This document shows, piece after piece, positions 44,535 through 52,968 of a DNA stretch of 64,000 bases. Positions within the stretch are counted from its first letter, which is position 1, and each line of letters opens with the position of its first letter. The notes beneath the pieces were generated by a model that saw only the letters and a program-made list of their open reading frames with translations, ran no database searches and was not told the DNA's origin. The position numbers and the translations under genes were made by a program. Source of the DNA: Haemophilus sp. (GTDB lineage: Bacteria > Pseudomonadota > Gammaproteobacteria > Enterobacterales > Pasteurellaceae); assembly GCA_019423025.1 (NCBI GenBank), contig JAHZCD010000005.1, forward strand, positions 71,195 to 135,194, written 5' to 3'.

Positions 44535-45974
44535 TTATTTCCAAATTCGATGCTCTAAAACACGCTTTTTAATTTCAGGATAAAGCTCGATTTTGAATTC
44601 TGGTTCTTTCCCTTCTTTTAATTGACGCTGATAATCTTTCATTAGCTTCCACACAATCGGGGAAAGTAAAACAATCGCGACTAAGTTAATAATTGCCATC
44701 ACAGCCATTACAGTATCAGCGAAATTCCACACAACATTACCTGATTTTACTGAACCAAAATAAACAAAGAATAAGACAGCCAAACGGAACGACCACACAA
44801 ACCACGGTTTATTTTTTATAAAACGAATATTACTTTCCGCATAAGCATAGTTACCAATGATAGAGGAATAAGCAAAAAGTAATAAGATGAAAGCTAAGAA
44901 GTGTACTCCGAACTCCCCAACATGATAACGCAATGCATTTTGCGTTAAGGAAATACTTTTCAGCGTTTCACTGCCGTAATTATCTGAAAGCAGGATAATC
45001 ACTGCCGTACAAGTACATACTATCATGGTATCGACAAACACACCAAGCATTTGCACTAAACCTTGGCTTACTGGATGTTTGACATGTGCTGCAGCGGCCG
45101 CATTTGGGGCTGACCCCATCCCCGCTTCATTAGAGAATAATCCGCGCTTAATCCCCATCATCATGGCTTTAGACACTAAAGCACCAAACATGCCACCCGC
45201 TGCAGATTGGAAAGTAAAGGCACTTTTGTAAATATTGGCGATTACCGTTGGGATCATATCAATACGCATACCTAGGATAATTACCGCCATAATTAAATAA
45301 AAGAGTGCCATCATCGGTACTACGCTACTAGAAATGGTCGCAATACGTTTCACGCCACCGAAAATAATTGCAGCAGTTAGTACCACTAAAACCATACCAA
45401 CATATTCACCTTGCCAATCCCAAGCATTTTTAGTCGCTTCTACGATTGAGTTTGCTTGTACTGAATTAAATGCAAAACCAAAGGTAAAAATAAGTGATAC
45501 AGCAAACGCTACTGCTAAGCAACGTGATTTTAATCCTTGTGTAATATAGTAAGCAGGGCCTCCTCGGAAAGAGCCATCTTTATCTTGAATTTTGAATACC
45601 TGTGCTAAAGTAGATTCCGCAAAAGCACTCGACATACCAATAAATGCCGTTACCCACATCCAAAATACGGCACCTTCACCACCAAGCGCAATGGCTGTTG
45701 CCACACCACTGATATTACCTACGCCAACTCGACTTGCAAGTCCAGTTGCAAAAGCTTGAAATGGCGTTAAAGAATTTCCCTCAGCCGCACGGCCAAACCA
45801 CATTTCACGTATACTTGCAGGGAAAAGGCGTAACTGTACTAAGCCTGTGGTAATTGTAAAAAATAGACCTACACCTAATAAAATAACAATGGTGATATTC
45901 CATAATGGCTCATCTAAATGTTCAACAACCCATGTTAAACCTTGCTCAATCCAGTTCCCAAATTCTGTCAACAT
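44535..45974 (-). CDS. Sodium:alanine/glycine symporter (AGCS family)
   Basis: A 479-aa inner-membrane sodium-coupled amino-acid importer with about 11 helices. Signature segments: TGLASRVGVGNISGVATAIALGG (about 80-102), GGPAYYITQGLK, and GMGSAPNAAAAAHVKHPVSQG near 285-305. Substrate is probably alanine or glycine. I looked for the glycine riboswitch that precedes such genes in some Haemophilus, and the short leader here is not compatible with one. Upstream lies the nagK terminator, so it has its own promoter. Confidence 0.9.
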   Translation of the reverse strand: MLTEFGNWIEQGLTWVVEHLDEPLWNITIVILLGVGLFFTITTGLVQLRLFPASIREMWFGRAAEGNSLTPFQAFATGLASRVGVGNISGVATAIALGGEGAVFWMWVTAFIGMSSAFAESTLAQVFKIQDKDGSFRGGPAYYITQGLKSRCLAVAFAVSLIFTFGFAFNSVQANSIVEATKNAWDWQGEYVGMVLVVLTAAIIFGGVKRIATISSSVVPMMALFYLIMAVIILGMRIDMIPTVIANIYKSAFTFQSAAGGMFGALVSKAMMMGIKRGLFSNEAGMGSAPNAAAAAHVKHPVSQGLVQMLGVFVDTMIVCTCTAVIILLSDNYGSETLKSISLTQNALRYHVGEFGVHFLAFILLLFAYSSIIGNYAYAESNIRFIKNKPWFVWSFRLAVLFFVYFGSVKSGNVVWNFADTVMAVMAIINLVAIVLLSPIVWKLMKDYQRQLKEGKEPEFKIELYPEIKKRVLEHRIWK

Positions 45975-46023
45975 AAAAACCTCGCTTAAAAAAGATCAAT
46001 ATTTTGATTGTAGAGAGATAAAA

Positions 46024-46062
46024 GAAAAAATCCAGTTTTCTTAAAAAGAAACTGGATTTTTA
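46024..46062 (-). terminator. Terminator of nagK
   Basis: AAAATCCAGTTT (46027-46038) and AAACTGGATTTT (46049-46060) form a 12-bp stem with A/T runs, in the gap between nagK and the AGCS gene. Confidence 0.85.
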
Positions 46063-46112
46063 TCCTATAACACAAAATTTATTCAGATTTTTGCTGTATT
46101 TTTAGATTAAAT

Positions 46113-47030
46113 CTATTCACGTTTTAAAAATAACGCTGCAGCACCACGCACTCCACCAGAATCACCATGTTTTGCTTTTTTGATTGGTGGCACTTTGGCA
46201 CTACGCATTAAATGAGCGGGTAATGCTTTTGGTAAGGCTTCATAAAGATAATCAAAATTCGATAAACCACCACCGAGCACAATCATATGCGGATCAAATG
46301 CCGTGATAATATTGCCAATAGAAATCGCCGCTAATTCAACAAAAATACGAACAAAATCAACCGCACTTTCCTCTTTCGCATAAAAGCGATCGATAATCTC
46401 TTTGGCTGATAACTCTTCCCCTTTTAAATCACGGTACAACATTTCAAAGCCGCGACCAGAAATATACGTATCTAAACAAGCCTGATTGCCACAACCACAT
46501 TGGTAAATTGGCGCTTTATCCCAGCCTAATAATTTTAAGGCATGATAATTTAATTGAAGGTGGCCTAACTCCCCTGCCATCCCGACTTGTCCTGAGTGAA
46601 TTTTGCCATTAATTACAAAACCACCACCAAAGCCTGTCCCCAAAATAAGCCCTAATACAGAAGGATATTGAGTATTTTCCTCATCACAAGCTTCCGAGAG
46701 AGCAAAACAATTTGCATCATTTTCTGCTCGCACCTCACGATCTAAAACGCGTTCAAGATCGGCTAAAATCGGCTTATTATCTGCAACACGAATATTCGTC
46801 ACTTCAGCAAGCCCGGTTGTTAAATTAACAAATCCTGGCAAGCCTAAACCTACCGTGCCTTTTTCACCAAAGTGGGCATCAGCACGTTCTACTAGCGTTT
46901 TGATCGCCTGTAACCAATCTTGATAATCTGTTTGTGGCGTTGGCACGCGCTCGGTATAAAGCTTTTCTAATTTTGCATTAAAAGCAGCTAATTCAATCTT
47001 TGTGCCACCGATATCAATACCGTAATACAT
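46113..47030 (-). CDS. nagK: N-acetylglucosamine kinase (ROK family)
   Basis: NagK phosphorylates GlcNAc recovered from peptidoglycan or the environment. The 305-aa protein (E. coli 303) begins MYYGIDIGGTKIELAAF with the ATP phosphate loop. ENDANCFALSEA holds the catalytic Asp, LGLILGTGFGGG follows, and the ROK zinc cluster is YQCGCGNQACLDTY. GDSGGVRGAAALF at the C-terminus matches NagK closely. Other ROK sugar kinases are possible, but similarity to E. coli NagK across the whole chain is strong. Confidence 0.9.
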   Translation of the reverse strand: MYYGIDIGGTKIELAAFNAKLEKLYTERVPTPQTDYQDWLQAIKTLVERADAHFGEKGTVGLGLPGFVNLTTGLAEVTNIRVADNKPILADLERVLDREVRAENDANCFALSEACDEENTQYPSVLGLILGTGFGGGFVINGKIHSGQVGMAGELGHLQLNYHALKLLGWDKAPIYQCGCGNQACLDTYISGRGFEMLYRDLKGEELSAKEIIDRFYAKEESAVDFVRIFVELAAISIGNIITAFDPHMIVLGGGLSNFDYLYEALPKALPAHLMRSAKVPPIKKAKHGDSGGVRGAAALFLKRE

Positions 47031-47134
47031 ATTGTCTCCTCAAAGAGCGGTCAAAATTGTTGGAATATATCGGCTGTATTCTCCTTGAAATCAAAATAAA
47101 AATCCATGATAAAAATCATATTTTCTACAAGCAA

Positions 47135-47170
47135 TAAAAAAGACCGGCTTTATCACTCAAACCGGTCTTT
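47135..47170 (-). terminator. Terminator of pgpB
   Basis: AAAGACCGG and CCGGTCTTT around a 14-nt loop, with A-run 47135-47141 giving minus-strand T residues right after the pgpB stop. Confidence 0.85.
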
Positions 47171-47174
47171 GATT

Positions 47175-47900
47175 CTATTTATTGTTAAATAAGCCTTTCT
47201 TCTGTAAGAAACCAAAAATAATTAAATGAACAATCCACGCCGAAATTATCGCCACAAATAAATCAATAGGATAATGCATTCCAAGGCGGACTCGGCTAAT
47301 CAACATTAATACGCCCCAAATTGTCATCGCTCCAATCAGTAATTCCGCTTTAAAAGAACGCTTCCCTAATAATTGGCTAAATCCGACAGCTAACATAAGC
47401 CAAGTGGCGGCAAAAATAGAATGACCAGATGGGAAAGAATAACCGGTTTCATCTTCATAATGCGCTTTTAACCAGGCTGGTGTATCCGCTTGTGTTGAAT
47501 AAAATTTATCCACTAATTTCGCACGCTCTGAACGATCTTGATGGTAAAAAGCGTCTGTCGTGCTGTCTGTTTTTTCCGCTAAATAGACAGTGAAAGGACG
47601 CGGCTCGGCAAAAACCGTTTTTAAACCTGTTTTAATTACTTGTGTGGATAATACGGACAAGCCCATTACAATCACGCCCATAATCCATTGTTTACGATTT
47701 TCAAAAAGAAAACGGAAAAGTAAAGCAAACACACCACAGGTAATTAAAGCATAAGGCACACTACCTGTTTCGGTTAAAAGATAAAGCCAATAATCCCATT
47801 CCATTAATTGGTTGTTTCCATGCCAATAATAAGCAAAACCCCAAACAAAAAATGGTACAAGACAAAGGAATAACGTATATAATGACAGCCTTTTAAACAT
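47175..47900 (-). CDS. pgpB: Phosphatidylglycerophosphatase B (PAP2 family)
   Basis: An inner-membrane PAP2 phosphatase that removes phosphate from phosphatidylglycerol phosphate and undecaprenyl pyrophosphate. The 241-aa protein has about six helices and the three PAP2 motifs: KTVFAEPRPF, YSFPSGHSIFA with the catalytic His, and SRVRLGMHYPIDL. It is divergent from ribA across 67 bp, matching the pgpB-ribA neighbourhood I recall in H. influenzae and E. coli. Confidence 0.92.
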   Translation of the reverse strand: MFKRLSLYTLFLCLVPFFVWGFAYYWHGNNQLMEWDYWLYLLTETGSVPYALITCGVFALLFRFLFENRKQWIMGVIVMGLSVLSTQVIKTGLKTVFAEPRPFTVYLAEKTDSTTDAFYHQDRSERAKLVDKFYSTQADTPAWLKAHYEDETGYSFPSGHSIFAATWLMLAVGFSQLLGKRSFKAELLIGAMTIWGVLMLISRVRLGMHYPIDLFVAIISAWIVHLIIFGFLQKKGLFNNK

Positions 47901-47967
47901 TGTTGCCTCTTGATAATAAAAATAAAGTGCATATTTTAGCAGAATAAAGTTGAAAAAAGGATAAGTT

Positions 47968-48615
47968 ATGTCAAAAATCCAACTGGTTGCTCAAGCCAAT
48001 TTGCCTACCGAATATGGCATATTTAAAATGGTCGGATTTGAATTTCCCGATACAAAAAAAGAACATGTCGCGTTAGTGATGGGTGATATCTCAAACCAAG
48101 ATGAACCTGTGCTCGCCCGCATTCATTCTGAATGCTTAACAGGTGATGCATTACACAGTTTAAAATGTGATTGCGGTTTCCAGCTTGCAGCCGCATTACG
48201 TCAAATTAGCGAAGCGGGTCGAGGTGTTTTAATCTATCATCGTGAAGAAGGCCGTGGCATCGGTTTAATTAATAAAATTCGAGCTTATTCGTTACAAGAT
48301 CAAGGCATGGATACTATTGAAGCCAATCTTGCATTAGGTTTTAAAGCCGATGAGCGTAACTTTAATGTGTGTGCCGATATATTTGAATTATTAGGTGTAA
48401 AACAAGTTCGCTTGATGACAAACAACCCGCAAAAAGTAGAAACGATGAAAAAAGCGGGCATTAATATTGTAGAACGCGTGCCATTGAATGTAGGTGAAAA
48501 TCGTTACAATACGAAATATCTTGATACTAAAGCGAAAAAAATGGGCCACTATATTGTGCATAATAATGAAGAGCATTTAATGACTTGCCCACATTGCCAA
48601 GAAGAAGTGATTTAA
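47968..48615 (+). CDS. ribA: GTP cyclohydrolase II
   Basis: RibA opens GTP to start riboflavin synthesis. The 215-aa protein (E. coli 196) has zinc ligands Cys56, Cys67 and Cys69 in HSECLTGDALHSLKCDCGF, the GTP-binding REEGRGIGLINKIRAYSLQD, and GFKADERNFNV. MTNNPQKVETMKKAGI lies near 155-170. A C-terminal extension ending TCPHCQEEVI adds a CxxC pair of unknown role. No FMN riboswitch is visible in the short upstream gap. A bidirectional terminator follows. Confidence 0.95.
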   Translation: MSKIQLVAQANLPTEYGIFKMVGFEFPDTKKEHVALVMGDISNQDEPVLARIHSECLTGDALHSLKCDCGFQLAAALRQISEAGRGVLIYHREEGRGIGLINKIRAYSLQDQGMDTIEANLALGFKADERNFNVCADIFELLGVKQVRLMTNNPQKVETMKKAGINIVERVPLNVGENRYNTKYLDTKAKKMGHYIVHNNEEHLMTCPHCQEEVI

Positions 48616-48617
48616 AT

Positions 48618-48650
48618 AAAAAAGCCATACAACTGTATGGCTTTTCTTTT
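48618..48650. terminator. Bidirectional terminator after ribA
   Basis: AAAAGCCATAC and GTATGGCTTTT around four bases. It can serve ribA and the convergent small lipoprotein gene. Confidence 0.86.
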
Positions 48651-48660
48651 ATCAAAACAA

Positions 48661-48804
48661 TTATTGATTAACGCCCCAATGACGAGTGTCTTTATCAAAT
48701 TTCATGCCTGAATGGGAGCCTTCTGAACCATTAAAATAAACGTCTTTATTTGCGCAAGCTGAAATTACTAATGCACCAAGAACAATAAGAATTAATTTTT
48801 TCAT
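48661..48804 (-). CDS. 47-residue lipoprotein
   Basis: A small gene read directly from the sequence: 48 codons including the stop, starting ATG at 48804 with AAAGG 7-10 bases upstream. The product has a basic start (MKK), a hydrophobic stretch, and a lipobox VISAC with the cysteine at residue 17. The mature part has only 31 residues (CANKDVYFNG then polar residues, ending HWGVNQ). It resembles other tiny Gram-negative lipoproteins. Function is unknown. It converges on ribA and shares its terminator. Confidence 0.7.
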   Translation of the reverse strand: MKKLILIVLGALVISACANKDVYFNGSEGSHSGMKFDKDTRHWGVNQ

Positions 48805-48933
48805 TGTGTTTACCTTTTTTAAAACTAAGTTGCCCAAATTGTATCACAATTCTCTCCGTATTTTCCTGCTTAAATTAGTCCTTTTCTTGCAAAATTTATC
48901 TTTGACTTCTACAATACCGCCTCATTTTTAACT

Positions 48934-48968
48934 TGTAGTTCGCAAACCTCCTACATAAAAAAACTAGG
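48934..48968 (+). ncRNA. preQ1-I riboswitch controlling queC
   Basis: Stem P1 is TGTAG (48934-48938) with CTACA (48951-48955) around the loop TTCGCAAACCTC. An A-rich linker (48956-48963) follows, then CTAGG, whose AGG can pair with CCT of the loop to form the H-type pseudoknot. The same AGG is the ribosome binding site of queC, six bases before its ATG. Layout and loop sequence match preQ1 class I aptamers, so preQ1 should block queC translation. Confidence 0.88.
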
Positions 48969-48974
48969 TATCCT

Positions 48975-49652
48975 ATGAATATTTCAAATCCTAATCACAA
49001 TCGTAAAGCCCTCGTAATCTTCTCTGGTGGACAAGATTCCACAACCTGTTTAATTCAAGCTATTGCCGAATATGGCGTAGAAAATGTGGAAACAGTTACC
49101 TTTCAATATGGCCAACGTCACGCTATAGAATTAGAAAAAGCCCGTTGGATCGCTCAGGATCTGGGTGTAAAACAAACGTTAATTGATACATCTGTTATCA
49201 AATCCATTACCCACAATGCCTTAATGGATGCAAATGCGGAAATTGAGCAAAAAGACGGCGAATTACCGAATACCTTTGTGGACGGTCGAAATGCACTCTT
49301 CTTATTGTATGCCGCAATTTACGCAAAAGGGCAAGGTATTAATGACATTATCACGGGCGTATGCGAAACGGATTTCAGTGGCTATCCCGATTGCCGTGAT
49401 GTGTTTATCAAATCTATGAATGTCACCCTTAATTTAGCCATGGATTATCCGTTCAATTTAAAAACACCGTTAATGTATCTCACCAAAGCTCAAACTTGGG
49501 CATTAGCTGATGAATTAGGTGCGTTAGATTATATTCGTCAGCACACTCACACTTGCTACGAAGGTGTTGAAGAAGGTTGTGGGGAATGCCCGAGCTGTAA
49601 ATTGAGAGATAAAGGCTTGCAGGAATATTTAGCCACAAAAGTAAAAGCTTAG
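48975..49652 (+). CDS. queC: 7-cyano-7-deazaguanine synthase
   Basis: QueC makes preQ0 from carboxydeazaguanine in queuosine biosynthesis. The 225-aa protein has the ATP pyrophosphatase loop FSGGQDSTTCL (SGGQDS at 17-22), TFQYGQRHAIELEKA, and ITGVCETDFSGYPDCRD. The C-terminal zinc cluster is in CYEGVEEGCGECPSCKLR. It lies immediately downstream of a preQ1-I riboswitch that overlaps its ribosome binding site. A USS-pair terminator follows. Confidence 0.96.
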   Translation: MNISNPNHNRKALVIFSGGQDSTTCLIQAIAEYGVENVETVTFQYGQRHAIELEKARWIAQDLGVKQTLIDTSVIKSITHNALMDANAEIEQKDGELPNTFVDGRNALFLLYAAIYAKGQGINDIITGVCETDFSGYPDCRDVFIKSMNVTLNLAMDYPFNLKTPLMYLTKAQTWALADELGALDYIRQHTHTCYEGVEEGCGECPSCKLRDKGLQEYLATKVKA

Positions 49653-49701
49653 TATCGAGATAACTCAATCTATAGCAGATTAAATAGGTTCATATGAATC
49701 C

Positions 49702-49745
49702 AAAGTGCGGTCAAAATTCACGTCAAATTTTGACCGCACTTTTAC
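49702..49745 (+). terminator. USS-pair terminator after queC
   Basis: AAAGTGCGGTCAAAATT (49702-49718) and its complement (49726-49742) give a 17-bp stem ending in T residues, about 50 bp past the stop. Confidence 0.85.
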
Positions 49746-49848
49746 TTGATATAGTATCCTTCTCTTTTCTCATCTTTAATTTTATAAATGCGTCATTTTT
49801 TGATAAAATCACGCTAATTTTTTTATAAATAAGTAACTAATTTTAAAA

Positions 49849-51747
49849 ATGACCACAAATTATTCTGCTCAAGAAATTACGGTTCTGAAAGATCTCGAAC
49901 CGGTGCAAATTCGCCCCGGCATGTACACGGACACCACCCGTCCAAATCATCTTGCACAAGAAGTTATTGATAACAGTGTGGATGAGGCCCTTGCAGGTTT
50001 TGCCACCAAAGTTGAAGTAATTTTACACGCCGATCAATCGCTTGAAGTCATTGATAATGGTCGTGGAATGCCGGTAGATATTCACCCAACGGAAGGCGTT
50101 TCTGGTGTGGAAGTGATCTTAACCAAACTCCATGCTGGCGGTAAGTTCTCGAATAAAAACTATGAATTTGCCGGTGGTTTACACGGGGTCGGGATTTCTG
50201 TCGTCAATGCTCTTTCTGAACGCGTTGATATTCAAGTTAAACGTAACGGTGAAGTGTATAAAATTGCCTTTGAAAATGGTGCAAAAGTAGAAGAATTAGA
50301 AGTCATCGGGACTTGTGGCAGACGTACAACCGGCACCACCGTTCACTTCAAACCGAATCCAAAATATTTCGATAGCAAGAATTTTTCTGTTAGTCGTTTA
50401 CGCCACTTATTACGTGCGAAAGCCGTGCTTTGTTCAGGCTTAGAAATTAAATTTGTCGATAAAGTAAATAACACCGAGGATGTGTGGTGCTATCAAGATG
50501 GTTTATCCGATTACTTAACCGAAGCGGTGAATGGTTTTGAAACCTTACCTGAAAAACCTTTTGTCGGTGAATTTAAAGGCTCAACGGAAGCAGTAAGCTG
50601 GGCATTGTTATGGTTGCCGGAAGGTGGCGAGCTGATTGCAGAAAGCTATGTAAACTTGATTCCAACAGTACAAGGCGGAACACACGTAAATGGCCTTCGC
50701 CAAGGCTTGCTCAATGCCATGACTGAATATTGTGAATTCCGCAATAAATTACCTCGTGGGGTGAAATTAACGGCAGACGATATTTGGGATCGCTGTGCTT
50801 ACATTCTTTCACTGAAAATGCAGGATGCCCAATTTGCCGGCCAAACGAAAGAACGCTTATCTTCCCGTCAAAGTGCGGTCTTTGTGGCAGGCGTTTTAAA
50901 AGATGCCTTTAGTTTATGGTTAAATCAAAACGTACAAGATGCGGATCGCTTAGCTGAAATGGCGATCAGTTCTGCACAACGTCGTTTAAATGCAGCCAAA
51001 AAAGTCGTTCGTAAAAAATTAGTCAGCGGTCCTGCTCTACCAGGGAAATTAGCCGATTGTGCATCACAAAATTTAGAAAAAACCGAATTATTCTTAGTAG
51101 AAGGTGACTCTGCGGGTGGCTCAGCCAAACAGGCGCGTGACCGTGAATACCAAGCTATTCTGCCGTTACGTGGAAAAATCTTAAATACTTGGGAAGTCGC
51201 AAGTGATCAAGTGCTTGCCTCAACGGAAATTCATGATATTGCCGTGGCGCTTGGTATCGATCCTGATAATGAAGACTTATCTCAACTCCGTTATGGTAAA
51301 GTCTGTATTTTAGCCGATGCGGACTCTGATGGTTTGCATATTGCCACCCTACTCTGTGCACTCTTTTTACGCCATTTTCCAAAATTGGTTCAAGATGGGC
51401 ATGTTTATGTGGCAATGCCACCACTCTATCGTATCGACTTAGGCAAAGAAGTGTTTTATGCCCTCGATGAAAGCGAAAAAGAAGCGATTTTAGAGCGCTT
51501 AAAAGGTAAAAAAGGTACCTTGAACGTACAACGTTTCAAAGGGTTGGGTGAAATGGATCCGTCACAATTACGTGAAACTACCATGGATCCGAATACACGC
51601 CGTTTAGTTCAATTAACCTATGAGCTAGGCGAAGATCAAGGGGCGGAAACATTAGAATTAATGGATATGTTACTCGCCAAAAAACGAGCGGAAGATCGCA
51701 AAAATTGGTTACAAACCAATGGCGACCAAGTGGATTTAACCGTTTAA
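49849..51747 (+). CDS. parE: DNA topoisomerase IV subunit B
   Basis: ParE is the ATPase subunit of topoisomerase IV, which unlinks daughter chromosomes. The 632-aa protein (E. coli 630) has the GHKL ATP site (EVIDNSVDEALAG, VIDNGRGMPVD, GGLHGVGISVVNALS). The TOPRIM motifs are LVEGDSAGGSAKQARD and DADSDGLHIATLL, and the segment LRGKILNTWEVAS looks wild type. It starts a run parE-nirK-parC-gltS on one strand with small gaps. A USS is embedded at about 50871. Confidence 0.97.
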   Translation: MTTNYSAQEITVLKDLEPVQIRPGMYTDTTRPNHLAQEVIDNSVDEALAGFATKVEVILHADQSLEVIDNGRGMPVDIHPTEGVSGVEVILTKLHAGGKFSNKNYEFAGGLHGVGISVVNALSERVDIQVKRNGEVYKIAFENGAKVEELEVIGTCGRRTTGTTVHFKPNPKYFDSKNFSVSRLRHLLRAKAVLCSGLEIKFVDKVNNTEDVWCYQDGLSDYLTEAVNGFETLPEKPFVGEFKGSTEAVSWALLWLPEGGELIAESYVNLIPTVQGGTHVNGLRQGLLNAMTEYCEFRNKLPRGVKLTADDIWDRCAYILSLKMQDAQFAGQTKERLSSRQSAVFVAGVLKDAFSLWLNQNVQDADRLAEMAISSAQRRLNAAKKVVRKKLVSGPALPGKLADCASQNLEKTELFLVEGDSAGGSAKQARDREYQAILPLRGKILNTWEVASDQVLASTEIHDIAVALGIDPDNEDLSQLRYGKVCILADADSDGLHIATLLCALFLRHFPKLVQDGHVYVAMPPLYRIDLGKEVFYALDESEKEAILERLKGKKGTLNVQRFKGLGEMDPSQLRETTMDPNTRRLVQLTYELGEDQGAETLELMDMLLAKKRAEDRKNWLQTNGDQVDLTV

Positions 51748-51763
51748 TTATTTGAGGTCAATC

Positions 51764-52957
51764 ATGAACGAACAACGTCGAGATTTTTTTAAAAACAGTG
51801 CGCTAGGCCTAGCAACAATTACATTAGGTGCAGGTTTAAGCCTTATTCCTTCTGCTCAAGCAGAGGAAAAGTCCTCTAATACGGCAACCACTGCGGTTGA
51901 AAATTTACCAGAAATTGAAGCTGAACTGACGCTTGCGCCAAATGTGCCAAAACCGATTGAACGTAATTACCCTGCAAAAGTCGTGGTAAAACTGACCGCA
52001 CTTGAGCAAATTATGGATTTAATGGATGGTGTGCAATTTAAATTCTGGACATTAAACGGTAGCGTGCCTGCTCCATTCATTCGTGTACGCGAAGGCGATA
52101 TGGTGGAAGTGCAACTTTCCAACTCAGCGAGTTCAATGATGCCACACAGTATCGATTTTCACGCTGCCGCTGTGCCAATGGGTGGTGCTATCGCAAGTGA
52201 AACCCCACCAACGCGCACATCCACCTTCCAATTTAGAGCGTTACGTTCAGGGATTTATTTATACCACTGCGGCAGCCAACCTGTGGATATTCACCTTGCC
52301 AAAGGGATGTATGGTTTAGTTTTAGTTGAGCCGAAAGAAGGCCTGCCAAAAGTGGATCGCGAATTTTACATTATGCAAAGTGAATTCTATACCAAAGGCG
52401 AGTTTGGCGATCCTGGCTTGCAACCATTCAGTATGCAAAAAGCCATTGATGAACGACCTGAATACGTCCTCTTCAACGGTAAAGTCGGTGCAACTATGGA
52501 TGAAAATGCCTTAAAAGCAAAAACTGGCGAAACAATTCGTCTATTTGTAGGGAATGCAGGGCCTAATTTATGTTCTTCTTTCCACTTAATTGGTGCAGTA
52601 TTTGACAATGTGTATGTGGAAGGCGGTACACTTATTAATCACAATGTTCAAACGACCTTGATTCCATCCGGTAGTGCCACTATGGTGGAAACGAGAATTG
52701 ATGTGCCGGGTACTTATGTCTTTATGGATCATTCCATTTTCCGCGCTGTAAATAAAGGCACAATGGGACATATTGTGGTTGAGGGTGAAAAAAATCCGAA
52801 TATTTATTCCGGCAAATTAAAAGAGGAAGCCTTTAAAGAAGCCAATCCACAAAAACCTCAACCCGTTCCTTATGAAATAGACAGTCATAAAGGAATAGAT
52901 ATGGGACATTCTCCTCACGAACACTCAGATGATAATTCTGGTGCAACCAGAAAATAG
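51764..52957 (+). CDS. nirK: Copper-containing nitrite reductase (NirK/AniA type)
   Basis: NirK reduces nitrite to nitric oxide in the periplasm. From the ATG at 51764 (GAGG upstream) the 397-aa protein starts with a twin-arginine signal, QRRDFFKNSALG, ending near AQA-33. Type 1 copper ligands fit His128, Cys169, His177 and Met182 (PHSIDF, YHC, DIH, GM). Type 2 ligands fit His133, His168 and His323 (DFH, YHC, MDH). Catalytic Asp131 and His274 (SSFHLIG) are present. It lies between parE (16 bp) and parC (11 bp), an unusual place. An embedded USS at about 51993 suggests long residence in Haemophilus. Confidence 0.92.
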   Translation: MNEQRRDFFKNSALGLATITLGAGLSLIPSAQAEEKSSNTATTAVENLPEIEAELTLAPNVPKPIERNYPAKVVVKLTALEQIMDLMDGVQFKFWTLNGSVPAPFIRVREGDMVEVQLSNSASSMMPHSIDFHAAAVPMGGAIASETPPTRTSTFQFRALRSGIYLYHCGSQPVDIHLAKGMYGLVLVEPKEGLPKVDREFYIMQSEFYTKGEFGDPGLQPFSMQKAIDERPEYVLFNGKVGATMDENALKAKTGETIRLFVGNAGPNLCSSFHLIGAVFDNVYVEGGTLINHNVQTTLIPSGSATMVETRIDVPGTYVFMDHSIFRAVNKGTMGHIVVEGEKNPNIYSGKLKEEAFKEANPQKPQPVPYEIDSHKGIDMGHSPHEHSDDNSGATRK

Positions 52958-52968
52958 ATTAGAAGAAT

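Noticed and set aside
45975..46112. Glycine riboswitch upstream of the AGCS symporter
   Set aside because: The gap is short and filled by the nagK terminator; the conserved tandem aptamer cores are not visible.
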